A stretch of 64,000 nt of DNA, taken from NCBI GenBank assembly GCA_001917135.1, contig MNTT01000015.1, positions 248,001-312,000 of the forward strand, given 5' to 3'. The position numbers were made by a program, and so were the translations under genes. Below are positions 18,601 to 26,559 of the stretch, in pieces (positions within the stretch are counted from its first letter, which is position 1; each line of letters begins with the position of its first letter). A model generated the notes under the pieces. That model had not been told where the DNA came from. It worked only from the letters and a program-made list of their open reading frames with translations, and searched no databases. This stretch comes from Acetobacter sp. 46_36 (lineage in GTDB: Bacteria > Pseudomonadota > Alphaproteobacteria > RF32 > CAG-239).

Positions 18601-19054
18601 TTTGTGATATGGCAAGCATCGCGCCGGCCAGAATAAAACAGCCGAGATAGCCGATTATAATAACCGTATTATCCGGATTTCCCAAGATATTAACGGTAAT
18701 CCAAAACGGAAAAGTCAGTAAAATGGCTATTATTGCAAAAATCCATGATGCCAAAAATTTGCCCCATACCAAATCGGTTACGGAAACAGGAACAGTTAAA
18801 ATTTGTACAATACTTTTAGTGTGAAACTCTTCGGCCCAGCTGCGCATGGCAATTCCCGGGATAAACAGCAGATAAATCCAAGGCTGATAATCAAAAAGCC
18901 CCCATAGCGAAGCGTATCCGTCCATAAAAAAATGGCCGAAATAAATGGCGCAGGAGCCGCTTAACAGCAGAAAACCGACCAGATAAACATAAGCCAGAGG
19001 AGACAGAAAATACCGTATTAGTTCATACTTAATGATAGTTTTTATGCTGTTCAT
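15596..19054 (-). CDS. Three-part fusion: ABC-2 permease + GldG-like auxiliary domain + DUF4340
   Basis: The protein has 1152 residues. Residues 1-250 form an ABC-2 permease of the GldF/NosY kind (KYELIRYFLSPLAYVYLVGF, then SWAEEFHTKSIVQILTVPVS). Around 265-815 lies a membrane-tethered GldG-like ABC-auxiliary domain beginning near ISYDFTEEKYLSLTQNTKN and ending in another membrane helix. From about 840 a new membrane helix leads into a DUF4340 domain (SLIKLKNSRTSLTFKKESG). In other bacteria these are two or three genes. The start overlaps the ATPase gene stop in ATGA, so the two form one transporter. GldFG functions in gliding in Bacteroidetes, but no gliding genes are seen here; substrate and role are unknown. 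Confidence 0.88.
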   Translation of the reverse strand: MNSIKTIIKYELIRYFLSPLAYVYLVGFLLLSGSCAIYFGHFFMDGYASLWGLFDYQPWIYLLFIPGIAMRSWAEEFHTKSIVQILTVPVSVTDLVWGKFLASWIFAIIAILLTFPFWITVNILGNPDNTVIIIGYLGCFILAGAMLAISQTMSALTKSPVIALVLGVFVNLLFFWSGFEYVLFWARELFSDVIVDTIISFSFLAHFASLSRGLVELRDLVFFGSLIVFFNLITIAIISLKTKGSSGLISSSSVKHGVLVLMLLFIGFFGLNIIANNVLRQISYDFTEEKYLSLTQNTKNILRRLERPVIAKLYYSPILGQRNPEVRQIFDRIKLILKQYKTYANGKFDYKIYTPEFLDKDEDRALAEGLQPIPLIDINQNALFGLSLSDSLTNKAVIPFFSIERLPFLEQDLTTNIYKMHHKKKTIGILSSLPINGGVRQNDVMMRKWEILKYIEELYKVKIIEKPDDLNQQYDVLMMVHPYGLSEDVIEKIKKQPKVLLLMDVADDASRLYSPLGGQFITSDIFELADYWGIQFYDIGVAADFDNSITVDETINYRTNPSFTQDLLQFKVTADDFNPNHRTTYKLNNILFSSATMVMPKPGNDVLYFPLIKTSRNSSMLNVLLAKESKSPREVLQQYTPGNNVIVIAAEFLSNNPKNPFDVIAVGDTDFMYDAFWAKETKFLDLSYQTPIFDSANFIMNALDYLTENDDLISLRGKNAQRRPLYKVENMRKANMYRYKLKENDIFQAIDGAKQGLAEVIAKKNFEERGTFSSDELAVIGNIRTEIDHLRQQLSTLKLNANRDIEQLEVKVKFFNIYFVALIIIFIVLLTNLNYKKRTAVLCNIKEFFIIDHQTGKLAAWVAIIAALAFFSIYMENKNSISEYEGQPVFKDFSSKINDISLIKLKNSRTSLTFKKESGIWILEEYPNIPVYQERIRRFLIALNNMTFYEKKSDKIADMKYFGFSSLKNENSPTIEVGLYNNANQEIENFEIGWYDMDLGRGSKAAFIRLKNQFQVWEADADFYDLSLDRNAWTYSSLWNLRFGRLISCNQITDNIKVMNIAKILLNVYYQSISENIKGKKLANLEISAEHNNLVDLVFYQSDDGKYYVQYEFLKAPNGKHIEFFEKYVRGKYLEISKETWEKIKNDITRTK

Positions 19055-19845
19055 GCCAGGGGCTCCTTCGCAACAGTCAGTTTTCGGAACGCTTTTTCCA
19101 ACAAATCGCTTTTTGTTGCCTTTAAAATATCCTGCAATGTTCCGTCCGCGGCAATTCTGCCTTTGTTAATAAGGATAATGCGTGAAGCAAGAGTTTCAGC
19201 TTCATCCAGAAGGTGTGTCGAAATAATGATTGTTTTGTCTTTTCCCATGTCTTTGATTAAACGGCGCATATGCTCTTTCTGATTGGGGTCGAGGCCGTCT
19301 GTCGGCTCGTCTAAAAGCAAAATAGGCGGATTACCGATAATGCTTTGAGCAAAACCGACCCGTCGTAAATATCCTTTTGATAAAGTTTCTATTTTTTGTT
19401 GGATAATATCCCGAATTTTTGCTAAATCAATAATACGTGCAAATTCGTTATCATATATTTTTCTTATTTGTTGTTTGCTTTGCGTTTCTGTTTCCACAAG
19501 ATTAAGCTTTAATTCTATCATATATCTTAAAAACAATTTAACGGTCATATCCGCATACATCGGAGCGCCTTCCGGCAGAAAGCCTATATCTTTTTTTGTG
19601 GCAATGCTTTCTTTGCTTACATCTTTCCCATTGACGAAGATTGTACCTTCAGACGGAGAAATAAAACCGGAAATCATATTCATCAGCGTAGATTTTCCTG
19701 CACCGTTAGGGCCGAGCAAAGCGATGATTTCTCCCGTACTGGCGCCAAATGAAACATTATCCACGGCCGTTAAAGTTCCGTATAATTTGGAAACATTCTC
19801 CAGACAGACTGAAAAAGGCTGAGTTTTCCTTTTAATTTGCTTCAT
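19051..19845 (-). CDS. ABC transporter ATP-binding protein (GldA/NosF-like)
   Basis: This 264-residue ATPase energises the fused permease encoded immediately downstream with a four-base overlap. Walker A is LLGPNGAGKSTLMNMI, the signature is TLSKGYLRRVGFAQ, and Walker B is PPILLLDEPTDGLDPNQ. The H-loop IISTHLLDEAETL is present. The ATG at 19845 is chosen because GGAGGTG lies seven bases upstream; an upstream in-frame start at 19878 lacks this. The gene begins 14 bases inside the 3' end of the anmK-like gene, so the three genes probably share one transcript. Confidence 0.93.
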   Translation of the reverse strand: MKQIKRKTQPFSVCLENVSKLYGTLTAVDNVSFGASTGEIIALLGPNGAGKSTLMNMISGFISPSEGTIFVNGKDVSKESIATKKDIGFLPEGAPMYADMTVKLFLRYMIELKLNLVETETQSKQQIRKIYDNEFARIIDLAKIRDIIQQKIETLSKGYLRRVGFAQSIIGNPPILLLDEPTDGLDPNQKEHMRRLIKDMGKDKTIIISTHLLDEAETLASRIILINKGRIAADGTLQDILKATKSDLLEKAFRKLTVAKEPLA

Positions 19846-20932
19846 AAATTTCACCTCCGGGGATAGGTTGGCTGACACCTGTTGTGGACGGAAAAGTTAT
19901 CGGCAGGGAATAAACCGCCCGTGCACTCAGAAAAGCGCTGATTTCGGCATTAACGGTATCAGTTGGGATATCAGCCTCTTTACTCACAATAACATCCATA
20001 TTGGGCAGCCTTTGTCGAATAAAACGAACCAGCGTCGGGTTGCCTGCGCCTTTGCCGCAGACAATGACTTTTTTAGGAAGTTCCGGCAGATAAAGACAGA
20101 TTGAATAACAGATTGCTTCGGCAACAAAAGCCGTTGCCGTTGCTGCTCCGTCCTCCAACGAAAGCCCTTCTAAATGCTCAGCTTTATCGGCAAAAATCCC
20201 TGTATAAGCTGCTTTTGGTGGAAATTTCGCAAAAAATTTATGATGCATTAAAGAGTTCACAATTTTTTCGTGGACTTTTCCCATAATAGCCAGCCTGCCG
20301 TTGTAATCATTTTCCATATTTGCGTGTTTGGATGTCCAGTTGTTAATAAAGTTATCGCCCGGACCACAATCAAAACCTACAATTTCGCCAAATGACCCAA
20401 TCCAGGTAATGCTTGATTTGCCGCTGATGTTTACATATGCAGCGGGTTTTGTTTCATCAATTCCGACAGCATTAAAATAACTTGAAGAAATAGGCGTTCC
20501 CTGGCCGCCGCTGCAAATATCGGCATTACGAAAATGGGTTACGGTTTTAATGCCGGTTCGGGCTGCAATGTATCTTCCGTTTCCCAATTGATAAGTATAA
20601 GGAATGTTCGGGTTATGCATAATTGTCAATCCGTCGATTCCGATTAAATCTATTTCATCTTCATATTCGTTTTTAAATTCATTGATAAGCTGAATGTAGA
20701 AATCTGAAACTTCTTCATCGACTTTTTTTAGTTTCTCTTCATTTTCCGGTGTATTTTTTTGTAAACCATAAACAGCTTTTATATGGTCCTTCATCATATC
20801 GGGGTAGGGAACGGCATAAGCTTTTTTCCGCTCGTTTATATCAAGGCCGTCAGTCTTAATCAACGCGAGTTCGACGCCCCCGAAAGTTGAGGTTCCCGAT
20901 AGGCCGAGACAATTTAATCCCTTAATAACCAT
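19832..20932 (-). CDS. anmK: Anhydro-N-acetylmuramic acid kinase family, divergent
   Basis: AnmK cleaves and phosphorylates 1,6-anhydro-MurNAc in peptidoglycan recycling. The 366-residue length fits. Recognisable motifs are HFRNADICSGGQGTPIS, NISGKSSITWIG, and GFDCGPGDNFIN, which keeps the catalytic-type aspartate. VIVCGKGAGNPTLVRFI is also present. The N-terminal loop reads GLSGTSTFGGVEL, whereas family members have GTSLDGVD, so both aspartates of that loop are changed. This is an odd divergence, and the substrate may differ. It overlaps the downstream ABC ATPase gene. Family assignment is good; the exact reaction is less sure. Confidence 0.8.
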   Translation of the reverse strand: MVIKGLNCLGLSGTSTFGGVELALIKTDGLDINERKKAYAVPYPDMMKDHIKAVYGLQKNTPENEEKLKKVDEEVSDFYIQLINEFKNEYEDEIDLIGIDGLTIMHNPNIPYTYQLGNGRYIAARTGIKTVTHFRNADICSGGQGTPISSSYFNAVGIDETKPAAYVNISGKSSITWIGSFGEIVGFDCGPGDNFINNWTSKHANMENDYNGRLAIMGKVHEKIVNSLMHHKFFAKFPPKAAYTGIFADKAEHLEGLSLEDGAATATAFVAEAICYSICLYLPELPKKVIVCGKGAGNPTLVRFIRQRLPNMDVIVSKEADIPTDTVNAEISAFLSARAVYSLPITFPSTTGVSQPIPGGEIYEAN

Positions 20933-21012
20933 ATAAAAAAACGCCTCTTTATAATTGCAATATCAAATTATTATGCTAATATGCCTTAAAATTTAGTAAT
21001 AAGGAAGTAAAA

Positions 21013-22266
21013 ATGACAAGTTTTAAATCAGAATTTTTAAACATAATGCACGAGCGCGGCTTTTACAATCAATGCACGAATGAGCTGGGTTTTGACGAAT
21101 ATCTTGCCGATTGTGAAAAGAAAGGGATGCCGGCAGTGGGGTATTTGGGGTCGGATCCGACCGGAGACAGCCTGCATGTGGGGCATATAGTACCTCTGAT
21201 GATGCTGCGTTGGTTCCAAAAATGCGGACATAAGCCGTTGACTCTGGTGGGCGGCGCAACGGCGCGTATCGGCGATCCGTCCGGCAAAGACAAACTGCGT
21301 CCGTTTTTAAGCGAAGAAGCGCTGGCGCACAATGTACAGGGACTCAAGAAATCGTTTATGAAATTCCTTAAATTCGGCGATGGCAAAAATGATGCGCTGA
21401 TGGTTGACAACTATGACTGGTTCAAAGACATTAACTATTTGGAATTCCTGCGGGATATCGGCACCTGTTATTCCGTCAACCGGATGCTGACGATGGACAG
21501 CGTAAAAAGTCGTCTTGAACGTGAACAGCCTATGTCTTTTCTTGAATTTAACTATATGCTTCTTCAGGGGTATGATTTTTGTGTTTTGTTGCAAAAATAT
21601 GGCTGCCGTGCCCAGATTGCCGGAGCTGACCAATGGGGAAACATCGTTTCGGGCACAGAACTCGGACGGCGCCGTTATGATACGGAATTGTTTGGGTTTA
21701 CCAGTCCGATTATTACGGATTCGGCGGGTAAAAAAATGGGAAAATCGGAGGGGAATGCCGTTTGGATAAATGAAGATAAACTCCCTGCTTACGATTACTA
21801 TCAGTATTTTCGCAATATTGGCGATGCCGAAGTTGGTAAATGTCTGCGGATATTCACGGATTTGCCGATGGATGAGGTTCACCGTCTGGAAGTTCTGCAG
21901 GACAAGGAAATAAACGAAGCCAAAAAGATACTTGCTTTTGAAGCGACCAAAATCTGCCGGGGAGAAACTGAAGCAGCTGCTGCGCAGGAAACGGCCGTAA
22001 AAACCTTTGAAAAGGGTATTGCCGGTGATGATTTGCCGACGGTTTCCGGGACAAAAGCCGGGGTAGGGGTGCTTGACGCATTTATGGCGCTTGGTTTTGT
22101 TGCCAGCAAAGGGGAAGCCCGCCGCTTGATAAAACAAGCCGGCTTGAAATTAAACGACAAGGTTATTACCAACGAGAATTATGTCATTACCGAAAAAGAT
22201 ATTGAAAACGGCAATATAAAACTCTCGCAGGGAAAAAAGAAGCACGGGCTTCTGGTTCTTAAATAA
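21013..22266 (+). CDS. tyrS: Tyrosyl-tRNA synthetase
   Basis: This class I synthetase charges tRNA-Tyr. The protein has 417 residues. The HIGH-type motif is HVGH at 55-58 in GSDPTGDSLHVGH, and the KMSKS-type loop is KKMGKSEGNAVW near 240. The tyrosine-binding LLQGYDFCVLLQKYGCRAQI and GGADQWGN-type AGADQWGNIVSG segments are intact. A C-terminal S4-like RNA-binding domain (KGEARRLIKQAGLKLNDKVI) ends the protein. A good AAGGAAG ribosome-binding site precedes the ATG. It is a monocistronic gene with its own terminator. Confidence 0.98.
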   Translation: MTSFKSEFLNIMHERGFYNQCTNELGFDEYLADCEKKGMPAVGYLGSDPTGDSLHVGHIVPLMMLRWFQKCGHKPLTLVGGATARIGDPSGKDKLRPFLSEEALAHNVQGLKKSFMKFLKFGDGKNDALMVDNYDWFKDINYLEFLRDIGTCYSVNRMLTMDSVKSRLEREQPMSFLEFNYMLLQGYDFCVLLQKYGCRAQIAGADQWGNIVSGTELGRRRYDTELFGFTSPIITDSAGKKMGKSEGNAVWINEDKLPAYDYYQYFRNIGDAEVGKCLRIFTDLPMDEVHRLEVLQDKEINEAKKILAFEATKICRGETEAAAAQETAVKTFEKGIAGDDLPTVSGTKAGVGVLDAFMALGFVASKGEARRLIKQAGLKLNDKVITNENYVITEKDIENGNIKLSQGKKKHGLLVLK

Positions 22267-22272
22267 AAACAA

Positions 22273-22291
22273 GGGGCTGAAAAGCCCCTTT
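22273..22291. terminator. Bidirectional terminator between tyrS and cvpA
   Basis: A GGGGCT-GAAA-AGCCCC hairpin has a short T run on the plus strand. On the minus strand the stem leads into TTGTTTTTATTT. It serves the convergent tyrS and cvpA genes. Confidence 0.85.
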
Positions 22292-22335
22292 GACATATTC
22301 CTCCGCTAAACGATGCTTATAATGTTTTCTAGCGG

Positions 22336-23124
22336 CTATTCTGCCGTAATGTCAATCAGCCGGTCTAAACTGTTGGTTTCTTTACTGTCGTATCCGGTGG
22401 ATTCATTTTTCTTTGCAGTCGGTTTTTCGGCTGCTTTTTTCTTGTTGTTTTTTATTTCCGGCTTGACCAACAGTTCAAACATCTTGTCCATTTGTTCCTG
22501 ATCGAGTTTGGAAGGAAGGCCGGTCGGTACCTTTTCTGTCGGCTTGGCGGTGGCTTTTTTGCTGTCGCTTTTTTCTTTTTTCTTCTTTGCGTCCGTGTCT
22601 GCTTTGTTTATATCTTCAACAGATTTCATCGTATTTTTGATAAAGTCTTCGGGCAGCATTTTTTCAATCATGTCAGAACAGGGCTCGGCCATCATAAAAT
22701 ACTGGGATTTTTTCAGAGAACCGTCTTTCAGTTCTTCCGGTAGGACGATTTTGACAATCAGAAAGCAAAATCCCAAAATGAGTACCGCTCGCAAAAAGCC
22801 AAAAACCAATCCGAACAGCCTGTCCATAAAACTTAACGTGCTGGTACGTATCTTGGCAATCAGCTTGTCTGTGCCGATAATCCAAATGGCATAAAAAACT
22901 GCCATAATTAACAAAAATACCACAAATTGTGCCATCAGTTTACTGGCGATAAACTGGTTCATCCACGGTGTTAACAATGGAGACAGATATACTGTCAGAA
23001 CAACAAACAACGCCAGCCCTAGAATAGAAAGGACTTCTTTGACGAAACCGCGTATAAAGGCGACCAGCATTGATAAGGCAACGCCGATTAAAATGATGAC
23101 ATCAATATTATTTAACGGTTCCAT
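22336..23124 (-). CDS. cvpA: CvpA family inner-membrane protein
   Basis: This 262-residue protein has four N-terminal membrane helices in a CvpA domain (VAFIRGFVKEVLSILG, then FMDRLFGLVFGFLRAVLIL). A long charged Lys/Glu/Ser-rich C-terminal half that looks disordered follows. CvpA is required for colicin V production in E. coli and for envelope stress tolerance in several bacteria, but its mechanism is not known. It follows radA by 14 bases; the radA-cvpA order is usual in Alphaproteobacteria. The extended low-complexity tail is longer than in the E. coli protein of about 160 residues. Confidence 0.9.
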   Translation of the reverse strand: MEPLNNIDVIILIGVALSMLVAFIRGFVKEVLSILGLALFVVLTVYLSPLLTPWMNQFIASKLMAQFVVFLLIMAVFYAIWIIGTDKLIAKIRTSTLSFMDRLFGLVFGFLRAVLILGFCFLIVKIVLPEELKDGSLKKSQYFMMAEPCSDMIEKMLPEDFIKNTMKSVEDINKADTDAKKKKEKSDSKKATAKPTEKVPTGLPSKLDQEQMDKMFELLVKPEIKNNKKKAAEKPTAKKNESTGYDSKETNSLDRLIDITAE

Positions 23125-23138
23125 CTGTTTTAGCTCCT

Positions 23139-24515
23139 CTAACTAAATCTGGAAATCAGACGCTGAACATTGCCGATTTCATGATAAGACATATTGGCAA
23201 TCAGCTTTTGTTTTTTGTCTTTATTAAATGAATTGGGGATAATAGCATTGGAAAAACCGAGTTTCTGCGCTTCTTTCAGGCGCAAAGTCGGCTGGCTGAC
23301 TGCTCTGATTTCCCCGGACAATCCGATTTCTCCGAAAACAACCATGTCAGCCGGAAGAGGTTTGTTTGTCATCGACGAAATGACTGCCATGGCAACAGCC
23401 AAATCAGCGGCCGGTTCGGTAATTTTTAATCCTCCGGCAATGTTCAGATAAACATCGTGTGTACTGAAATTCATGCCGCAGCGCGCTTCCAAAACCGCTA
23501 AAATCATAGCCAGCCGGTTTGAATCCCAGCCGACCACAGCACGTTTTGCTCCAGCATATCCGCTGTTGCCGACCAAAGCCTGAATTTCTACCAGCAATGG
23601 GCGTGAACCTTCGATTCCGGCAAAAACGCACGAACCGGAAACACATCCCTGTCTTTCCGCCAAAAACAAGGCGGAAGGGTTTTCCACTTCGACAAGTCCG
23701 TTGTCCTGCATTTCAAAAACGCCGATTTCGTCAGTAGCACCGTATCTGTTTTTGACTGCACGCAAAATACGGAAGTGATGTCCCCTGTCGCCTTCAAAAT
23801 AAAGCACCGTATCAACCATATGTTCCAAAACGCGCGGTCCGGCAATAGAGCCTTGTTTAGTAACATGTCCGACCAGAAACAGCGTAAATCCCTTTTTCTT
23901 GGCAATTTTTATCAGTTCATAAGCTGCTGCCCGAACTTGGGCGACACTTCCCGGTGTCGATTCGACTTCGTCAATATACATTGTCTGAATCGAGTCGATT
24001 ATAACCAAAGTCGGATTTTCTTTTTCCAAAGTTGCAATAATGTCTTTAACGCTGGTTGTGCTGGCCAGACGCACGGGGGCATCGGCTAACCCAAGACGTT
24101 TGGCACGAATTCGTACTTGGTCAATCGCCTCTTCGCCTGAAATATAAAAACAGCTGTTATCTTGTAATTTATTAGCCATTCCTGCGCAAATTTGCAGCAA
24201 TAACGTTGATTTGCCGATTCCCGGGTCGCCGCCGACCAGAATAACTGACCCCGGTACCAATCCTCCGCCGGATACGCGGTTAATTTCGGAAAGGTTGGTA
24301 ACCAGTCTTTTGTAGGTCTGGCTTTCGCCGTTCAGCGAAACAAAATCAATCTGGTTTCCCGGTTTTTTTGTGGAAATATTAGAAAATTCTTCGCTCGCTC
24401 TTTTTTCTTCGACAATTGTGTTCCACTCGCCGCAGGCATCGCATTTGCCCTGCCATTTGGGATATACGGCGCCACAGGACTGGCAGACATAATCAATGGT
24501 CGACTTTTTTGCCAT
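23139..24515 (-). CDS. radA: DNA repair protein RadA (Sms)
   Basis: RadA is a RecA-related helicase that helps process recombination intermediates by branch migration. The 458-residue protein has an N-terminal zinc finger with C11, C14, C25 and C28. Walker A is GGDPGIGKSTLLLQI. The KNRYG motif characteristic of RadA and a C-terminal Lon-protease-like domain (VGGLKITEPAADLAVAMA-like) follow. It sits one base from the mlaF stop and is likely in the same transcript as mlaE-mlaF upstream and cvpA downstream. Confidence 0.97.
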   Translation of the reverse strand: MAKKSTIDYVCQSCGAVYPKWQGKCDACGEWNTIVEEKRASEEFSNISTKKPGNQIDFVSLNGESQTYKRLVTNLSEINRVSGGGLVPGSVILVGGDPGIGKSTLLLQICAGMANKLQDNSCFYISGEEAIDQVRIRAKRLGLADAPVRLASTTSVKDIIATLEKENPTLVIIDSIQTMYIDEVESTPGSVAQVRAAAYELIKIAKKKGFTLFLVGHVTKQGSIAGPRVLEHMVDTVLYFEGDRGHHFRILRAVKNRYGATDEIGVFEMQDNGLVEVENPSALFLAERQGCVSGSCVFAGIEGSRPLLVEIQALVGNSGYAGAKRAVVGWDSNRLAMILAVLEARCGMNFSTHDVYLNIAGGLKITEPAADLAVAMAVISSMTNKPLPADMVVFGEIGLSGEIRAVSQPTLRLKEAQKLGFSNAIIPNSFNKDKKQKLIANMSYHEIGNVQRLISRFS

Positions 24516-24516
24516 A

Positions 24517-25284
24517 CTATTTCTCCACTTTTATCGGGCCTTTGGAAGAACCGTTGATAAACTGTCTGACATAGGGATTGGTTGTCTTATCTAGTTCTTT
24601 GACCGTACCGTACCAGATGATTTTTCCTTCATACAGCATGGCTATTTTGTCGGCAATTTTTCTTGCCGATGCCATGTCATGCGTAATTGTCAATGTCGTA
24701 GCCCCTAAATCTTTGGCCGATTCTATAATCAAATCGTTGATAACGTCCGCCATAATCGGATCAAGTCCGGTTGTCGGCTCGTCAAAAAAGATAATCTCGG
24801 GGCGGGTAATGACTGCCCGTGCCAACCCGACGCGTTTCTGCATGCCGCCGGAGAGTTCTGATGGATATAGGTCGGCAATGTCTTCTGTCAGCCCGACCTG
24901 GCGTAAAACTTTTATCGCCACGATTTTAGCTTCTTTTTTGCTGAATCCTCTGTTTTGAATAAGGTCAAAGGCAACATTTTCCCATACTGTCAGGCTGTCA
25001 AACAATGCGCCGCCCTGAAACAGCATTCCCATTTTACTGTGCATACTGTCGATAACGTCCGGATTCTCGTTGGCTATTTCTATGTCGTCAATTTCAATTG
25101 AACCGCTGTCGGGAATAAGCAGTCCCTGAATACACTTGATTAAGACCGATTTTCCTGTTCCCGAACCGCCGATGACAACCAGAGATTCTCCTTTGTATAA
25201 ATCTAAGTCAACCCCATTCAGAACATGTTTTTTTCCGAAACTTTTGTGCAGGTCTCTTATTTTGATTTTTATTTCTTTTGCCAT
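24517..25284 (-). CDS. mlaF: Phospholipid ABC transporter ATP-binding protein MlaF
   Basis: MlaF is the ATPase of the MlaFEDB system, which moves phospholipids between the inner and outer membranes. The 255-residue protein has Walker A IGGSGTGKSVLIK at 38-50. The signature SELSGGMQKRVGLARA and Walker B IIFFDEPTTGLDPIM follow, with TLTITHDMASA as the H-loop. The C-terminal tail continues past the ATPase core in the manner of the Mkl/MlaF group. It follows mlaE by 12 bases. No mlaD or mlaB is adjacent, so the substrate-binding MCE component must lie elsewhere. Confidence 0.93.
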   Translation of the reverse strand: MAKEIKIKIRDLHKSFGKKHVLNGVDLDLYKGESLVVIGGSGTGKSVLIKCIQGLLIPDSGSIEIDDIEIANENPDVIDSMHSKMGMLFQGGALFDSLTVWENVAFDLIQNRGFSKKEAKIVAIKVLRQVGLTEDIADLYPSELSGGMQKRVGLARAVITRPEIIFFDEPTTGLDPIMADVINDLIIESAKDLGATTLTITHDMASARKIADKIAMLYEGKIIWYGTVKELDKTTNPYVRQFINGSSKGPIKVEK

Positions 25285-25296
25285 ATCAGCCTCCGT

Positions 25297-26088
25297 TTAT
25301 CTGGAAAAGAACATTTCCGTAATAAGATAGTTGAAAATCAAAATCAGAATAGACGAAGAAACGACGGCATTTGTCGTCGCATTGCCAACGCCTTGTGCAC
25401 CGCCTTTAGACTTGTAGCCGTGGTAGCAGCCCATCATCGAAATAATAAATCCGAAAACGGCGGCCTTGACCAAACCGGATACTATGCCGATAATCTGTAA
25501 ATCCTGAAAAGTCGCCGTAATATAGTTGGCAGGGTTAAATCCCAGTTTATAAACGCCGACGACATATCCGCCGAAAATACCGATAATATCGCCGATTAAA
25601 ACTAACAGCGGCAAAACCAGCAAGCCCGCCCATAATCTCGGTGCAACCAGATATTTAAAAGGGTTTGTCGACAGCGTAACCAAGGCATCAATTTGTTCAG
25701 TAACACGCATGGTTCCGATTTCAGCTGCCATAGCTGCTCCGATTCTCCCCGCGACCATAAGCGCCGATAAAACCGGTGCCAGTTCGCGTGTAACCGAAAT
25801 CAGAACTACCGATGCTATGACGCTTTCTGCCTTAAAGCCTGAAAAGCCTGAATAAGTTTGCAGAGCAATAACCATACCTGCAAACAAGGTCGTCAGTCCT
25901 ACCACCGGTAACGAATAAAAGCCTATATCCAAAACCTGCTTAAAAAACAGCTTAAAATAAAACGGCGGAACAAAACAGTGATATATTGCTTTTAATATAA
26001 AAGACGTCAAATCACCCAGCGATGATAAGAACTTAACTAACGGCTTGCCGAGAGCCCGTAAAAAAACTTCACCCAAACGCATTATCAT
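25297..26088 (-). CDS. mlaE: Phospholipid ABC transporter permease MlaE
   Basis: MlaE is the membrane subunit paired with MlaF. About 263 residues carry five to six helices. It shows the family pattern QVLDIGFYSLPVVGLTTLF, ALQTYSGF, ELAPVLSALMVAGRIGAAM and AAEIGTMRVTEQIDAL. The start is uncertain. ATG 26088 has GGGGT upstream and is preferred, while an ATG at 26112 has no ribosome-binding site. The gene lies 45 bases after hprK in the same direction. Confidence 0.92.
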   Translation of the reverse strand: MIMRLGEVFLRALGKPLVKFLSSLGDLTSFILKAIYHCFVPPFYFKLFFKQVLDIGFYSLPVVGLTTLFAGMVIALQTYSGFSGFKAESVIASVVLISVTRELAPVLSALMVAGRIGAAMAAEIGTMRVTEQIDALVTLSTNPFKYLVAPRLWAGLLVLPLLVLIGDIIGIFGGYVVGVYKLGFNPANYITATFQDLQIIGIVSGLVKAAVFGFIISMMGCYHGYKSKGGAQGVGNATTNAVVSSSILILIFNYLITEMFFSR

Positions 26089-26133
26089 TTTAATTACCCC
26101 GGTATATTGCATTTATGACTTATAATAAAACGC

Positions 26134-26559
26134 TTAACTTATTATGCCACTTATTTTTGTTATAATTTTATAAACTGTAGAACATTCAAACGGATAAAGC
26201 TTTAATTTTGTAACGGATACCCCCAACAAATCAACCGTATCCGGCAAAGGCAGCCGCTCAAGCTCTTTTTTATCGGTGCAAAGTTCTGCACAAAGAGTTA
26301 TTTCTGCTTCTTTGGCTGCTGGAAAGTTTCCGATTCCCACATTCCTTATCTCTAGTTTTCCTGAAATTGTTTCTGGGGCGGAACCGTACACTTTTCCGTT
26401 TTTCAACACAAGGTCAACTCTGTCGTCGGCAACTAGTTGCGCTTGGTATTCCATAATCATCCGCAACGCCAAATCCGATTTTCCGCTGCCGGATTTTCCG
26501 GTCAGCAAAATCCCTTTACCGTTCAGGCTGACAAGTGTGGCATGAATGTTAATCGCCAT
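26134..26559 (-). CDS. hprK: HPr kinase/phosphorylase, short alphaproteobacterial form
   Basis: This 141-residue protein consists only of the C-terminal kinase domain of HprK. The P-loop LLTGKSGSGKSDLALRM spans 18-34, and LVADDRVDL and LEIRNVGIGNF carry the conserved acidic and arginine residues. The N-terminal domain of the Gram-positive enzyme of about 310 residues is absent. That is normal in Alphaproteobacteria, where the protein phosphorylates the nitrogen-PTS HPr. No ptsH, EIIA or ChvG/ChvI genes are adjacent in the window. Its start overlaps the tsaE end by 11 bases. Confidence 0.9.
   Translation of the reverse strand: MAINIHATLVSLNGKGILLTGKSGSGKSDLALRMIMEYQAQLVADDRVDLVLKNGKVYGSAPETISGKLEIRNVGIGNFPAAKEAEITLCAELCTDKKELERLPLPDTVDLLGVSVTKLKLYPFECSTVYKIITKISGIIS

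Noticed and set aside
21307..22137. 276-codon open frame antisense to tyrS
   Set aside because: It is a shadow of the tyrS reading frame with no protein-like motif pattern.
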